Shown here: in pieces, positions 17,920 through 27,514 of the stretch
How positions within the stretch are numbered: the first letter of the stretch is position 1
Layout: each line of letters starts with the position of its first letter
Assembly: GCA_014651175.1 (NCBI GenBank)
Contig: BMWJ01000005.1
Location: forward strand, 186,001-250,000
Direction: 5' to 3'
DNA: 64,000 bases
From: Streptomyces clavifer
GTDB taxonomy: Bacteria > Actinomycetota > Actinomycetes > Streptomycetales > Streptomycetaceae
The notes under the pieces: generated by a model
What the model was told of the DNA's origin: nothing
What the model saw: the letters and a program-made list of their open reading frames with translations, nothing else
Databases searched by the model: none
Program-made: the position numbers and the translations under genes

Positions 17920-19213
17920 GTACGAGGACGTAGGAGACGACCACCGAGACGATCACGAGAGGCATCACGGTGATGCCCTGGGAGCCCAGCAGCAGTGTGG
18001 CCAGCAGCACCGACGTCATCGGCAGCTTCAGCATCGCCACACACATGGCGCCGATGCCCATCGCGAAACCCGACGTCGCGTTCAGGCCGGGCAGATGGGA
18101 CAGGGCCAGTCCGCCCGCGGCCCCCAGGAACATCGAGGGGAAGATGGGGCCGCCCCGGAAGCTGCTCAACGACGCGCAGTACGCGAGCGCCTTGCAGGCG
18201 ATGAGCACGAGGAGCGTACCGGCGGAGTACGCGGCGTCGTCGCTGAGCAGCCCGCCCAGGGCGTCCTGGCCCGAATAGAGCACCTCGGAGGCGCCCTCCC
18301 CGGTGCTCTCGGCGTACAGGAGCGCGAGCACGCCGACGATCACGCCCATCACCGTGGTGGCCACCACGGTGCGCCGCTCGACCCGCTCCTGCAGGAACAG
18401 GGAGAGCCGCCTGATCCCCGTGCCCGCGAGAGCCGCCGCGAGTCCCAGGGCGACGGCCCAGCCGAATTCGGCGAGGGTCGGCTGGGGTGCGTGCGGCACG
18501 TGGGGGAGCTTCAGGGAGTACGTTCCCAGCCCCGTCCACGACCCCAGGCCGATGAAGACGAGCGAGCCGATGCCCGAGGCGAGCAGCCCCGGTACCAGCA
18601 CCACGCCGAGCATCACCCCGGCGAGGCCGGACGCCTCCATCAGCAGGAAGGCGCCGAGGAGCGGCGAGCCCAGCAGGGCGCTGACCGCGGCGAAACTCCC
18701 GGCAGCCGCCACCATGGCGCGCCCGCCGGGCTCGATGCCGGGTCGGACCAGGCGTACCGCGTACACCGCCAGGCCCCCACCGAGGGCGATGAGGGGAGCC
18801 TCCGGGCCGAGCACCGCGCCGAGCCCGAGGGAGGCCAGCGCGGCCAGTGCGATCCCCGGAAGCTCCGAGGCGGCCGGCGGTCCCGAGTGCGCCATGCCTT
18901 CGGCGGGCCTGTGCCCGCCCAGGCCCGGGAGGTGGCGGATGGTCAGTCCGGTCAGCAGGCCGGCCACGGCGAGCAGCGGCACCGGCCACCACGACGGCGT
19001 GCCTTCGAAGCCCAGGGCCCGGGGCAGATCCTGATAGGTCAGCAACTGGAGTTCATGGACGAGGGCCAGGAAGCCGAACGCCGCCGCGGAGATGGGGACG
19101 CCGAGGATCGCCACCATGATGAGGAGCACCAGATACCGCCGGGTGTGTACGACCTTCATCGGGTCGGAGGCTTCCACGCCGGGCGCTCCGGCCGGTTCGG
19201 CCGACATCGTCAT
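17873..19213 (-). CDS. ClC-family chloride channel or H+/Cl- antiporter
   Basis: 446 residues, about ten membrane helices. ClC signatures are present: GLGAVLGPEAPLIALG (the GxEGP-like motif with the gating glutamate in PEAP, preceded by a Pro instead of the usual Arg), LLGSPLLGAFLL, and the C-terminal FRGGPIFPSMFLGA (GGxFxP). There are no C-terminal CBS domains. The start at 19213 has GGAGG 5 bases upstream; an ATG two codons later is an alternative. Anion exchange across the cytoplasmic membrane is the family role; direction and partner are unknown. Confidence 0.88.
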   Translation of the reverse strand: MTMSAEPAGAPGVEASDPMKVVHTRRYLVLLIMVAILGVPISAAAFGFLALVHELQLLTYQDLPRALGFEGTPSWWPVPLLAVAGLLTGLTIRHLPGLGGHRPAEGMAHSGPPAASELPGIALAALASLGLGAVLGPEAPLIALGGGLAVYAVRLVRPGIEPGGRAMVAAAGSFAAVSALLGSPLLGAFLLMEASGLAGVMLGVVLVPGLLASGIGSLVFIGLGSWTGLGTYSLKLPHVPHAPQPTLAEFGWAVALGLAAALAGTGIRRLSLFLQERVERRTVVATTVMGVIVGVLALLYAESTGEGASEVLYSGQDALGGLLSDDAAYSAGTLLVLIACKALAYCASLSSFRGGPIFPSMFLGAAGGLALSHLPGLNATSGFAMGIGAMCVAMLKLPMTSVLLATLLLGSQGITVMPLVIVSVVVSYVLVLRLERPVAARHTAPR

Positions 19214-19387
19214 GTTCTCCTCCGCGTCGGGTCCCGGCCGGATCGTGCTGTGCCGGCGCGGTCCACACGGTGATACCACGATGTGCCGTTCTGTCTGTGA
19301 TGTCTCATTTTCGGGGTGTGGCGCGTCCGGTGTGCCCCGACGCGGAGGACCGGGGCGCGTGGGCCCGGCACGAACCGGTGAAAGGCC

Positions 19388-20818
19388 CTACCCGTCGCCC
19401 TCCTGGGCCGCCGGGACCCGGCCGGCGGCCACCGCTTCGGTCAGTGCCCGGTGATCCCGCTCGTTCCGGTCGGCGTACCGTTCGGCGAACGTCTCCAGCG
19501 CCCGGTCGAACACATTGCCGTGCCCCAGGTACGCCGCGATGGCGATCCGGTCGCCGGACCGCGCGTGGGCGCGGGCCAGCGTCGTGCCGCACAGCTCGCC
19601 GAACGTGCCCATCCCGCGCGGCACCATGAGCTCCGGCTCGGCGATGCCCTTCCAGTCGCGCAGCTGGCGCACGTAGAAGTCGCGGCGCCTGCCGTCGATC
19701 CCGTTCACCCGCTCCCAGCCGAGGAAGATGTCGCCGGCGGCCTGCATCATGCGCTGGCCCGCGACCACCCGCTCGCCCTGGTTCCGGTACACGCTCGGCC
19801 CGGCGTACGGCGCGAGCGCCGAGGTGTCGGCCTCCTTCGCCTGGAGGAAGAGCGGGTCCGAGCCGTCCCGGCCCAGCAGCAGGATGATCCAGCACCGCGT
19901 CCCGACGCTGCCCACCCCCACGACCTTGCGGGCCATGTCCACCGGACGGAAGTCCGCGAGCAGGGCCCTGCGGTCCGAGGGGAGGCTGCGGCCGTAGCCC
20001 CGGAGCAGCTTGCGGACCCGCTCCTGCAGTGCCTCGCGTTCCGGGTCGGGCAGCAGGTCGGCGAACCGCACGAGCAGGGGCGGGTCCGCGGCGATCCGGA
20101 GCTGCCCCTCCGTCATCTCGGTGAGCTTGTCGAAGGCCTGCAGACTGTCCCTGGTGCGCGCCTTCGCCGTTGCCCTGGCCAGCCGTCTGCGCCCGCGCGG
20201 GGCCAGCTTCTCCGCGGCCACGGCGCGCAGGAGGTCCTCATCGGTCCGGGAGTACCAGACGTCGAGATTGCGCATGCCCGCGAACCGGATCATCGACTCC
20301 CGGTACGAACGCACCGTGGCCCGGACGATGTCCGCCCGCTCCCGGTCCGAGAAGCCGTTCGCCCGCCCCGCGATGACGAGGCTGGCCGCGAGGCGTTTGA
20401 CGTCCCATTCCCAGGGGCCCGGCAGCGTCTCGTCGAAGTCGTTGATGTCGAACAGCAGATTGCGCTCGGGGGACGCGAGCAGCCTGAAGTTCAGCAGGTG
20501 GGCGTCACCGCACAGCTGGGTCCGGATGCCCGAGTCCGGTGTGCCGGCCAGGTCGGAGGCCATCACGGCGGCGGCCCCCCGGTAGTAGCGGAACGGGGAC
20601 TCGGTCATCCGCGCGTACCGGATCGGGACGAGCTCGGGGACCCTGGCCTCCGACTGGGTGCGGAGGATGTCGAGGGCGTCGGGCCGGTCCGCCGGCGGCT
20701 CGAACACGGCATGGCCGGACCGGGGCGCCCGGCGGCGGGCCGCTCTGCCGAGAGCGGCCCGCTCCGCGGGTGTCGCGCCCGGTACGGCGCGGAGCGGCGA
20801 GGTGGCGTCCTGGGCCAT
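19388..20818 (-). CDS. DUF2252 family protein
   Basis: 476 residues. The DUF2252 signatures are clear: RYARMTESPFRYYRGAA, QLCGDAHLLNF, FDINDFDETLPGPWEWD and VKRLAASLVIAG in the N-terminal third, then GVGSVGTRCW later. The pattern (GDxHxxN, then D) resembles the catalytic loop of aminoglycoside-phosphotransferase-like kinases, so a small-molecule kinase fold has been suggested for such families; no substrate is established. No signal peptide or membrane segment. Probably monocistronic. Confidence 0.88.
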   Translation of the reverse strand: MAQDATSPLRAVPGATPAERAALGRAARRRAPRSGHAVFEPPADRPDALDILRTQSEARVPELVPIRYARMTESPFRYYRGAAAVMASDLAGTPDSGIRTQLCGDAHLLNFRLLASPERNLLFDINDFDETLPGPWEWDVKRLAASLVIAGRANGFSDRERADIVRATVRSYRESMIRFAGMRNLDVWYSRTDEDLLRAVAAEKLAPRGRRRLARATAKARTRDSLQAFDKLTEMTEGQLRIAADPPLLVRFADLLPDPEREALQERVRKLLRGYGRSLPSDRRALLADFRPVDMARKVVGVGSVGTRCWIILLLGRDGSDPLFLQAKEADTSALAPYAGPSVYRNQGERVVAGQRMMQAAGDIFLGWERVNGIDGRRRDFYVRQLRDWKGIAEPELMVPRGMGTFGELCGTTLARAHARSGDRIAIAAYLGHGNVFDRALETFAERYADRNERDHRALTEAVAAGRVPAAQEGDG

Positions 20819-20942
20819 CGCGGACCTCCTGACTGCCTGAGCGGCATGCGAAGCCTGTCCACCATCATCCCGGCTCGCGCGGACTTCGGCCTGTTCCGGC
20901 GATGACGCCCGGCGTACGCGGGTCAGGCCCGGCGTACACCCG

Positions 20943-21911
20943 TCACGGCGTACGCGTGCCGGTCAGACCCGCTGCGCGCCGCTTCCGGTCCACTCGCCGC
21001 CAGAGCGCCCGCTGGCACCGGAGCGCAGCGGTACCCACCAGGATGAGCACCGCGATGTTGACCAGCAGCTGGATGAGCGAGCCCCCTGCCTCGGGCCAGC
21101 TGGTGAACGCGACGGACACGCTGATGTCCGACGCGGCGGGGATGGTCGTGACCGAGATGAACACGCCGAGGAGGGCGCTCGTCCTGGCCTCGGTGAGCGA
21201 CACGATGCCCACGATGCCGGCCAGGGTCGCGACGGCGACCGAGAAGAAGTTGGGCGTGTTGATCAGGTTGGAGACCGGCCGCAGCCCGGCGTCGAACGCC
21301 TCCGACTGGAATCCGAATCCGCGGATGAGGAGGCTGAAGAGGAAGGTCACCAGGATCGTCAGCAGGAACCCCGCGCAGAGGGCGGACAGCCCCCGCCGGA
21401 CCATGCCCCGGTCGCCCCGGTCGACGCCCAGGGCCACGGCGACGATCGCCCCGTACTCGGGACCGACGACCATGGCCGCGACGATCAGGATCTGCGAGTT
21501 GGTGACGATGCCGACCGAACCGATCAGCCCCGCGATGACGAGGTACAGGTAGAAGCTCGGTGCGTATCTCCCCTCGGACCTGATGCGCGCCTCCACCTGG
21601 TCCCAGACCGGGGCGCTGGGCAGTGCCCTGAGGCGACCGGCGGCGCCCTCGGAGGCCCGCCCCACGAACGCCGTGTCCACCGGCTCGATGACGAGGGAGC
21701 CGCGCACGTCGGTCTCCAGGTCCCGCAGACCCCGCAGAACGTCGTTCGCCGCCCCCGCCAGCACGTCGCAGGCGACCGTGTCGCCGTCCGGGTTGCGCGC
21801 CGCGCCCCGGTGCACGATCAGGTTCAGGACGAACGGGTCGTCGGCGAGGCACTCCACGATCCCGTCCGTGCGGTCCGGAGGGCTGACCGCACGGATATGG
21901 ATCATGTCCAT
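20943..21911 (-). CDS. DUF389 membrane protein
   Basis: 322 residues. A soluble N-terminal domain (about 1-110) begins MDMIHIRAVSPPDRT, and six or so membrane helices follow. The hallmark is VTNSQILIVAAMVVGPEYGAIVAVALG, then NTPNFFSVAVATLAGIVGIVSLTEARTSALLGVFISVTTIPAASDI. DUF389 proteins are uncharacterised transporters or channels. The start at 21911 has GGAGG 6 bases upstream, and an ATG two codons later is an alternative. The 188-base gap to the next gene upstream contains GGGGATACCCTCCC (around 22012-22021) but no clear promoter. Confidence 0.87.
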   Translation of the reverse strand: MDMIHIRAVSPPDRTDGIVECLADDPFVLNLIVHRGAARNPDGDTVACDVLAGAANDVLRGLRDLETDVRGSLVIEPVDTAFVGRASEGAAGRLRALPSAPVWDQVEARIRSEGRYAPSFYLYLVIAGLIGSVGIVTNSQILIVAAMVVGPEYGAIVAVALGVDRGDRGMVRRGLSALCAGFLLTILVTFLFSLLIRGFGFQSEAFDAGLRPVSNLINTPNFFSVAVATLAGIVGIVSLTEARTSALLGVFISVTTIPAASDISVSVAFTSWPEAGGSLIQLLVNIAVLILVGTAALRCQRALWRRVDRKRRAAGLTGTRTP

Positions 21912-22099
21912 CCCGTGCCTCCGCCGAGCGGGCCGGGAGGCCGGACGCCGTGTGGCGGATGGTGGCTTACGCGGCGGTATGCCAGAGATTGGACGGTCAT
22001 GGGGGGATACCCTCCCACAGCCGCACACGGTCCGGTGGACGACCTGCAGACGCGCACCCTCGACGAGTCACACGACCGGCCGGTGCGACCGGACCCCCG

Positions 22100-22792
22100 T
22101 CACTTCTTCCCGTCGTCCCACTCCGTGCCGAGCAGCCAGCTGTCGTAGCTCCGCAGGAGGGCCACGAGGGCCGCGCCGAGCCGCCGGTCGTACCCGGGCG
22201 AGTGCAGACGCACCGTGTCGTCCTTCGACCTGAACTCCAGCGGGACCTCCCCGCCCGCACGCCACACGATGCGACGGGGCCCCCGGGCCGCGTCACCGCT
22301 CCCGCTGAGCAGGCTCAGCACGATGATCAGGGTCTGCAGCGGGGACAGCAGCCACCACACGTACCACCAGAGGATCCGGCCCTTCAGGCCCACCGCCTCC
22401 GCCCCGCCCCCCGGCGTCACCGTCCAGCGGGTGCGCAGACCCCTGCCCCGGAGCGCCTTCTCGCGGACGACCGTGCCTATGAGCTCACCGTGCGCGCCGA
22501 GCACCTGGTAGGACGCGACCCCCTTGGCGGCCGACAGGGTCACCACCGTGGCCAGCCGCTCCCGGCGCCGCTCGTCCGCCCACAGCACGAAGGAACGCGT
22601 ACCGCTGCCCCGTGCCGCCCGGTAGGCGGGTATGCCGCCCGGCGGCAGTTCGCGTTCCACGTACGCCGCCACGTGCTCCGGCACCGAGCCGTCCGCACAC
22701 AGCACCAGGTGCCCCACCGGAGCCGCGGCGCCCCCTCCGGTGGCCCCACCCTCGTCCCGTTGCGCGGGCACCATCCTCAGTACGCTGCTCAC
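22100..22792 (-). CDS. Hypothetical protein with one central membrane hairpin
   Basis: 230 residues, no family recognised. One strongly hydrophobic segment (about 145-168) contains WWYVWWLLSPLQTLIIVLSLL. The N-terminal part has beta-rich character (HLVLCADGSVPEHV, YQVLGAHGELIGTVVREK) and the C-terminal part ends SWLLGTEWDDGKK. The pattern of two soluble flanks around a membrane segment is vaguely like LURP/scramblase-type folds, but I cannot support that. Composition and codon use look native. Confidence 0.65.
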   Translation of the reverse strand: MSSVLRMVPAQRDEGGATGGGAAAPVGHLVLCADGSVPEHVAAYVERELPPGGIPAYRAARGSGTRSFVLWADERRRERLATVVTLSAAKGVASYQVLGAHGELIGTVVREKALRGRGLRTRWTVTPGGGAEAVGLKGRILWWYVWWLLSPLQTLIIVLSLLSGSGDAARGPRRIVWRAGGEVPLEFRSKDDTVRLHSPGYDRRLGAALVALLRSYDSWLLGTEWDDGKK

Positions 22793-22839
22793 CGCTGTGC
22801 CCTCCGTGGTGTGTCCTACCGGCTTGAGAGGATCCTCGT

Positions 22840-23070
22840 GTGAAGTCCCCCGAGCCCCTTCCCGAACTCTTTCCCGGACCGCAGCCGGAAGCCGGCCGAC
22901 GCGAGGCCCGCCGCCCGGTGCGGTGCGCCCTCTGCGGACGGCCCCTCACCGGCGTGGAATCACGCCGCACCGGACTCGGCCCCGCCTGCGACGCCAAACT
23001 GCACCCGGCGGGCCCGGACATCCGGACCCGCCGTCATGAGGTGGACCAGGACCCGCTGCCCGGCACCTGA
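22840..23070 (+). CDS. Small zinc-binding protein (DUF6011-like)
   Basis: 76 residues with a GTG start behind GAGAGGA. A treble-clef-like set of cysteines is visible: CALCGRPLTGVESRRTGLGP, then AC. The 'C-x2-C-G-x-L-x5-S-x3-G-x-G-x2-C' pattern matches the small DUF6011 family found in phages and actinomycetes. Likely a structural zinc site; role unknown. Divergent from the hypothetical gene (48 bases) and converging on the thioesterase. Confidence 0.7.
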   Translation: MKSPEPLPELFPGPQPEAGRREARRPVRCALCGRPLTGVESRRTGLGPACDAKLHPAGPDIRTRRHEVDQDPLPGT

Positions 23071-23087
23071 CCCCCTCGGGAGCGGGT

Positions 23088-23966
23088 CTACGCGCCGTCG
23101 AGGCGGCGGAACAGGCCCTCCTGGACCACCGACACCAGCAACTGCCCCTGGCGGTCGTAGATCCGCCCCCTGGCGAGACCGCGGCCGCCCGTGGCGATCG
23201 GCGACTCCTGGTCGTACAGGAACCACTCGTCCGCCCGGAACGGCCGGTGGAACCACATGGCGTGGTCCAGCGAGGCCATGTCGAAGCCCCGCGGCCCCCA
23301 CAGCGGCTCCACCGGGATCCGCACCGCGTCGAGCAGCGTCATGTCGCTCGCGTACGTCAGCGCGCAGGTGTGCACGAGCGGGTCGTCGCCCAGCGGGCCC
23401 ACCGCACGCATCCACACCGCGCTGCGCGGGTCCGCGTCCTTGATCTCCTCCTGCGTCCAGCGCAGCCGGTCGACATAGCGGATGTCGAAGGGCTGGCGCC
23501 GCGCCATCCGCTCCAGTGCCTCCGGCAGCCCGCCCAGGTGCTCCCGCACCTCATCGGCGACCGTCGGCAGGTCCTCGGGGTCCGGCACCGTGCGGGCGGG
23601 CGGCAGCTGGTGCTCGAAGCCCGCCTCCTCGGGGCGGTGGAAGGACGCCGTCAGGTTGAAGATCGTCCGGCCCTGCTGCACGGCCGTGACGCGGCGGGTG
23701 GTGAAGGACCGGCCGTCCCGCACCCGCTCGACGTCGTACACGATCGGCACGCCGGGGCGTCCCGGCCGCAGGAAGTAGGCGTGCAGCGAGTGCACCGGAC
23801 GGTCCCCGTCGGTGGTGCGGCCCGCCGCGACCAGCGCCTGCCCCGCGACCTGCCCGCCGAAGACCCGTTGCAGGGACTCCTCGGGGCTGCGGCCACGGAA
23901 GATGTTGACCTCGATCCGCTCCAGGTCGAGAAGATCGACCAGTCGCTCGGCGGGGTTCGTCGTCAT
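23088..23966 (-). CDS. tesB: Acyl-CoA thioesterase II (TesB family)
   Basis: 292 residues, double hot-dog fold. It hydrolyses acyl-CoA to free fatty acid and CoA. Motifs: VFGGQVAGQALVAAGRT, HSLHAYFLRPG in the first hot-dog; SLDHAMWFHRPF and VSVVQEGLFRR in the second, carrying the Asp and Gln of the active site. The start at 23966 begins MTTNPAERLVDLL with GGAG 9 bases upstream; a longer frame exists but has no site. It lies 34 bases after the helicase gene on the same strand and may be cotranscribed with it. Confidence 0.92.
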   Translation of the reverse strand: MTTNPAERLVDLLDLERIEVNIFRGRSPEESLQRVFGGQVAGQALVAAGRTTDGDRPVHSLHAYFLRPGRPGVPIVYDVERVRDGRSFTTRRVTAVQQGRTIFNLTASFHRPEEAGFEHQLPPARTVPDPEDLPTVADEVREHLGGLPEALERMARRQPFDIRYVDRLRWTQEEIKDADPRSAVWMRAVGPLGDDPLVHTCALTYASDMTLLDAVRIPVEPLWGPRGFDMASLDHAMWFHRPFRADEWFLYDQESPIATGGRGLARGRIYDRQGQLLVSVVQEGLFRRLDGA

Positions 23967-24000
23967 GACGTTCGTCTCCACTCTCGAAACCGCTGCGGCG

Positions 24001-26514
24001 TCACAGCTGGCCCACGGCCGTGACCCGGACGACAGCCCGGCCCTCCTCGTCGGAGGCCGCCAGATCGACCTCCGCACGGATGCCCCAGTCGTGGTCGCCC
24101 GCCGGGTCGGCGAAGGCCTGCCACACCCGCCACAGGCCGTGCTCGGGGTCCTCGTCGATCTTCAGCAGCTTCGGGCCGCGCGCGTCCGGGCCCGTGCTCA
24201 GGTCCTCGTGCGCGTCCCAGTAGCCGTCCATCGCCTCGCCCCAGGCGTCCTCGTCCCAGCCCGAGTCGCCGTCGAGCTCACCCAGGTCCCGGACCCGGTC
24301 CAGGGCGGCCAGCTCCACCCGGCGGAACATCGCGTTGCGGACCAGGACCCGGAAGGCGCGGGCGTTCGCCGTGACCGGCTTGACCTCGTCGGCCCGCTCC
24401 TGAGCCTGCTCGGCGGTCTCCACCTCCGGGTTCGCCAACTGCTCCCACTCGTCCAGCAGGCTGGAGTCCACCTGGCGCACCATCTCGCCCAGCCAGGCGA
24501 TCAGGTCCTCGAGGTCCTCGGACTTCAGGTCGTCCGGGATGGTGTGCTCCAGCGCCTTGTAGGCACTCGCCAGATAGCGCAGCACGATGCCCTCGGTACG
24601 GGCCAGCTCGTAGTTGGACGTGAACTCCGTGAAGGTCATGGCCCGTTCGTACATGTCCCGGATCACCGACTTCGGCGACACGGGGTGGTCGCCGACCCAC
24701 GGGTGGCTCGTGCGGTACACGTCGTACGCGTGCCAGAGCAGCTCGCTCAGCGGCTTGGGGTACGTGACCTCCTGGAGCCGCTCCATCCGCTCCTCGTACT
24801 CGACGCCGTCCGCCTTCATCTGCCCGACGGCCTCGCCCCGCGCCTTGTTCTGCTGGGCGGCGAGGATCTGCCGGGGGTCGTCGAGCGTCGACTCGACGAC
24901 CGAGACCATGTCCAGGGCGTACGAGGGGGACTCCACGTCCAGCAGGTCGAACGAGGCCAGAGCGAAGGTGGACAGCGGCTGGTTCAGCGCGAAGTCCTGC
25001 TGGAGATCGACCGTGAGGCGGACGATCCGGCCCTCGGCGTCCGGGGTGTCGAGCTGCTCCACCACACCGCCGTCCAGCAGCGAACGGTAGATGGCGATGG
25101 CCCGCCGGATGTGCCGCAGCTGCGCCCTGCGCGGCTCGTGGTTGTCCTCCAGCAGGTGCCGCATCGCCTCGAAGGCGTTGCCCGGGCGGGCGATCACCGA
25201 GAGCAGCATCGTGTGCGTCACCCGGAAGCGCGAGGTCAGGGGCTCGGGATCCGAGGTGATCAGCTTGTCGAAGGTGGTCTCCGACCAGGCCACGAAGCCC
25301 TCGGGAGCCTTCTTGCGGACCACCTTGCGCTTCTTCTTGGGGTCGTCGCCCGCCTTCTTGACGGCCTTCTCGTTCTCGATGACGTGCTCGGGGGCCTGCG
25401 CGACGACGAAGCCCGCCGTGTCGAAGCCGGCCCGGCCGGCTCGCCCGGCGATCTGGTGGAACTCGCGGGCGCGCAGCGTGCGTACCCTGGTGCCGTCGTA
25501 CTTGGTGAGAGCGGTGAACAGCACCGTGCGGATCGGCACGTTGACGCCGACACCCAGCGTGTCCGTACCGCAGATCACCTTCAGGAGGCCAGCCTGCGCC
25601 AGCTTCTCGACCAGGCGGCGGTACTTGGGGAGCATGCCCGCGTGGTGCACCCCGATGCCGTGCCGCACGTAGCGGGAGAGGTTCTGGCCGAACTTGGTGG
25701 TGAAGCGGAAGTTGCCGATCAGATCGGCGATCTTCTCCTTCTCCTCCTTCGTGCACATGTTGATGCTCATCAGCGACTGCGCGCGCTCGACGGCCGCGGC
25801 CTGCGTGAAGTGCACGATGTACACGGGCGCCTGCCGGGTGTCCAGCAGCTCCGTGAGCGTCTCCGTGATCGGCGTCAGACGGTACTCGTAGCTGAGCGGG
25901 ACCGGACGCGTCGCCGAGCGCACCACGGAGGTGGGGCGGCCGGTGCGCCGGGTGAGGTCCTCCTCGAACATCTTGACGTCGCCGAGGGTGGCCGACATCA
26001 GGACGAACTGGGCCTGCGGAAGCTCCAGGATCGGGATCTGCCAGGCCCAGCCGCGGTCCGGCTCCGCGTAGAAGTGGAACTCGTCCATCACGACCTGGCC
26101 GATGTCGGCGTACTTGCCGTCACGCAGCGCGATGGAGGCGAGCACCTCGGCGGTACAGCAGATGACCGGGGCGTCGGCGTTGACCGACGCGTCGCCGGTC
26201 AGCATGCCGACGTTCTCCGTGCCGAAGAGCTTGCACAGGTCGAAGAACTTCTCCGACACCAGCGCCTTGATCGGCGCGGTGTAGAACGTGACCTTGTCCT
26301 GGGCCAGTGCCGCGAAGTGCGCACCCGCCGCGACCAGGCTCTTTCCCGAGCCGGTAGGGGTGGAAAGGATCACGTTCGCCCCGGAGACCACCTCGATCAA
26401 CGCCTCCTCCTGAGCCGGATAGAGGGTGATGCCCTGCGATTCGGTCCATGACGAGAAGGCCTCGAAGAGGGCGTCCGGGTCGGCGGTCGGGGGCAGCTGA
26501 TCGATAAGGGTCAC
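24001..26514 (-). CDS. Ski2-like DEAD/DEAH-box RNA helicase with DUF3516 C-terminus
   Basis: 837 residues. Motif I STPTGSGKS (51-59), motif Ia TAPIKALVSEK, motif II as DEFH (MDEFHFYAEPDRGW), motif III SATLGDV, then HHAGMLPKYRRLVEKL, GTDTLGVGVNVPIRTVLF and motif VI QIAGRAGRAGFD. The C-terminal ~350 residues are the DUF3516 region of actinobacterial Ski2/SKIV2L-type helicases. ATP-driven RNA unwinding is inferred from the family; targets are unknown. Start: GTG at 26512-26514 behind GGGGGC; the upstream ATG at 26592 has no conserved sequence. Lys-rich KKKRKVVRKKA near residue 400 could be an RNA-contact insert. Confidence 0.9.
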   Translation of the reverse strand: MTLIDQLPPTADPDALFEAFSSWTESQGITLYPAQEEALIEVVSGANVILSTPTGSGKSLVAAGAHFAALAQDKVTFYTAPIKALVSEKFFDLCKLFGTENVGMLTGDASVNADAPVICCTAEVLASIALRDGKYADIGQVVMDEFHFYAEPDRGWAWQIPILELPQAQFVLMSATLGDVKMFEEDLTRRTGRPTSVVRSATRPVPLSYEYRLTPITETLTELLDTRQAPVYIVHFTQAAAVERAQSLMSINMCTKEEKEKIADLIGNFRFTTKFGQNLSRYVRHGIGVHHAGMLPKYRRLVEKLAQAGLLKVICGTDTLGVGVNVPIRTVLFTALTKYDGTRVRTLRAREFHQIAGRAGRAGFDTAGFVVAQAPEHVIENEKAVKKAGDDPKKKRKVVRKKAPEGFVAWSETTFDKLITSDPEPLTSRFRVTHTMLLSVIARPGNAFEAMRHLLEDNHEPRRAQLRHIRRAIAIYRSLLDGGVVEQLDTPDAEGRIVRLTVDLQQDFALNQPLSTFALASFDLLDVESPSYALDMVSVVESTLDDPRQILAAQQNKARGEAVGQMKADGVEYEERMERLQEVTYPKPLSELLWHAYDVYRTSHPWVGDHPVSPKSVIRDMYERAMTFTEFTSNYELARTEGIVLRYLASAYKALEHTIPDDLKSEDLEDLIAWLGEMVRQVDSSLLDEWEQLANPEVETAEQAQERADEVKPVTANARAFRVLVRNAMFRRVELAALDRVRDLGELDGDSGWDEDAWGEAMDGYWDAHEDLSTGPDARGPKLLKIDEDPEHGLWRVWQAFADPAGDHDWGIRAEVDLAASDEEGRAVVRVTAVGQL

Positions 26515-26667
26515 GCCCCCATCTTGCCTGCCTTGTGGCCGGATGCGGGAACCGGAGGACCGCGGGAAGATCACTGACGATACGCTTCCCACTCAACTCG
26601 GCCGCCTCGCACAGACAATGGCGGCCCGGCCGCGCACGGCCGACTCACGATGGGGGCGGAATCAGTC

Positions 26668-27459
26668 ATGATGGGACCGGCACACTCTCTGTCAGGGGCG
26701 GCGGCCTGGCTGGGGGTGGGTGCCGCGGCCGCTGCCGCGGGCCACACGATGCCCTGGCCCGTCCTCGTCGTGGGAGCACTGATCTGCGCGGGCGCCGCAC
26801 TCGCCCCGGACCTCGACCACAAGTCCGCCACCATCTCGCGCGCCTTCGGCCCGGTCTCCAAGGGCCTGTGCGAGATCGTCGACAAACTCTCGTACTCCGT
26901 CTACAAGGCGACCAAGGGTCCCGGCGACCCGCGCAGGACGGGGGGACACCGCACCCTCACGCACACCTGGCTGTGGGCGGTGCTGATAGGCGGCGGCGCC
27001 TCGCTCGCGGCGATCACCGGCGGCCGGTGGGCGGTCCTGGCGATCCTCTTCGTCCACCTCGTGCTCGCCGTCGAAGGCCTCCTCTGGCGGGCGGCACGCG
27101 TGTCCAGCGACATCCTCGTCTGGCTGCTCGGCGCGACCAGTGCGTGGATCCTGGCGGGAGTGCTCGACCAGCCCGGCAACGGTTCCGCCTGGCTGTTCAC
27201 CGAGCCCGGACAGGAGTACCTGTGGCTGGGGCTGCCGATAGTCCTCGGGTCCCTCGTCCACTGCATCGGCGACGCGCTCACCATCTCCGGCTGCCCGATC
27301 CTGTGGCCGATCCCGCTCGGCCGCAAGCGGTGGTACCCGCTCGGACCGCCGAAGTTCATGCGCTTCCGGGCCGGCAGCTGGGTGGAGATCAAGGTGCTGA
27401 TGCCCGCGTTCATGGTGCTCGGGGGAGTGGGTGCGGCCGCCGCGCTCAACTTCATCTGA
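26668..27459 (+). CDS. Membrane-bound putative metal-dependent hydrolase (YdjM superfamily)
   Basis: 263 residues with about five membrane helices. Family motifs: LICAGAALAPDLDHKSATIS (acidic/His site), GGHRTLTHTWLWA and GSLVHCIGDALTISG. The His/Asp residues at the membrane face are thought to bind metal, but no enzyme activity has been assigned to the family. The start is MMGPAHSL at 26668 after GGGGGCGGA; an ATG six codons earlier is possible. It reads divergently from the helicase (153 bases) and ends 55 bases before the DNA ligase gene, so they may form an operon. Confidence 0.85.
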   Translation: MMGPAHSLSGAAAWLGVGAAAAAAGHTMPWPVLVVGALICAGAALAPDLDHKSATISRAFGPVSKGLCEIVDKLSYSVYKATKGPGDPRRTGGHRTLTHTWLWAVLIGGGASLAAITGGRWAVLAILFVHLVLAVEGLLWRAARVSSDILVWLLGATSAWILAGVLDQPGNGSAWLFTEPGQEYLWLGLPIVLGSLVHCIGDALTISGCPILWPIPLGRKRWYPLGPPKFMRFRAGSWVEIKVLMPAFMVLGGVGAAAALNFI

Positions 27460-27514
27460 CCACCGGGCGCCCCTTCCGGGGGCGGTGCGCCCGCAGCCGT
27501 AGCACCATGACTGC

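Noticed and set aside
23812-26451. 879-residue plus-strand frame opposite the helicase
   Set aside because: Composition typical of an antisense frame; all helicase motifs lie on the minus strand.
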